Shown here: piece after piece, positions 45,230 to 45,236 of the stretch
Numbering within the stretch: position 1 is the stretch's first letter
How the letters are laid out: the number at the start of each line of letters is the position of its first letter
NCBI GenBank assembly: GCA_030019205.1
Contig: JASEFH010000022.1
Location: 1 to 45,236, forward strand
Direction of reading: 5' to 3'
Origin: Methanomicrobiales archaeon
GTDB taxonomy: Archaea; Halobacteriota; Methanomicrobia; Methanomicrobiales; JACTUA01
Length of the DNA stretch: 45,236 nucleotides
Translations under genes and position numbers: made by a program
The notes under the pieces: model-generated
The model's database searches: none
Seen by the model: the letters and a program-made list of their open reading frames with translations, nothing else
Told to the model about the DNA's origin: nothing

Positions 45230-45236
45230 AGATTAT

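Overview
The window comes from a GC-rich hydrogenotrophic methanogen, most like the order Methanomicrobiales (a Methanoculleus-type genome). Supporting this are four genes for the nickel cofactor F430 (cfbA, cfbE, cfbD, cfbB), a methanogenesis marker 9 protein, and archaeal information-processing genes (Hef, transcription factor S, Pth2, TruD). Archaeal-type TATA promoters with short or no leaders, an archaeosortase, type IV pilin-like proteins and a bacterial-type gyrase pair point the same way. The genus is an inference from gene content; no rRNA lies in the window.

Layout. 1-900: remnant of a GAF/PAS sensor protein. 895-4357 (minus): DUF2298 membrane protein, a metallo-beta-lactamase-fold hydrolase and a helix-turn-helix regulator. 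4358-5650: 1.3 kb without a recognisable gene. 5651-9603: glyS-hef, translationally coupled. 9600-11558: small conserved archaeal genes, a radical SAM protein and a YjbQ protein. 11610-16026: gyrBA. 16138-19172: unknown gene, then a cobalt/nickel ECF transporter (cbiM, PDGLE subunit, cbiO, cbiQ). 19573-20718: geranylgeranyl reductase-family enzyme. 20827-22310: two decayed F420-dependent LLM oxidoreductases. 22426-24050: pth2-truD, convergent with arfC-sppA (24019-25525). 25610-27400: CDP-alcohol phosphatidyltransferase convergent with archaeosortase. 27609: transcription factor S. 27950-29290: second gene-poor stretch with protein-like debris. 29291-30160: branched-chain aminotransferase.

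30239-36902 is the methanogenesis core. cfbA-cfbE-cfbD-cfbB form one minus-strand operon for building F430. Diverging from it are marker 9, a CitG-family protein and a DUF447 flavoprotein with overlapping ends. cfbC, the reductase partner of CfbD, is not in the window.

36893-42270 is an accessory strip: a DUF104 antitoxin, acylphosphatase, a family 2 glycosyltransferase, a DUF104-PIN toxin-antitoxin pair, one intact and one frameshifted HicB-type protein, and an AAA ATPase with a nuclease-like tail. The start of the glycosyltransferase recurs twice more as broken copies on the same strand. 42445-45229 is a more AT-rich strip of three pilin-like proteins, a 45-residue pilin-like microprotein with its own promoter and ribosome site, and a PEGA lipoprotein.

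The most rewarding items for follow-up are the glycosyltransferase fragments around the toxin-antitoxin/ATPase strip, the 45-residue micro-pilin with its paralogues, and the marker 9/F430 neighbourhood. Nothing here is proven to be a new system.
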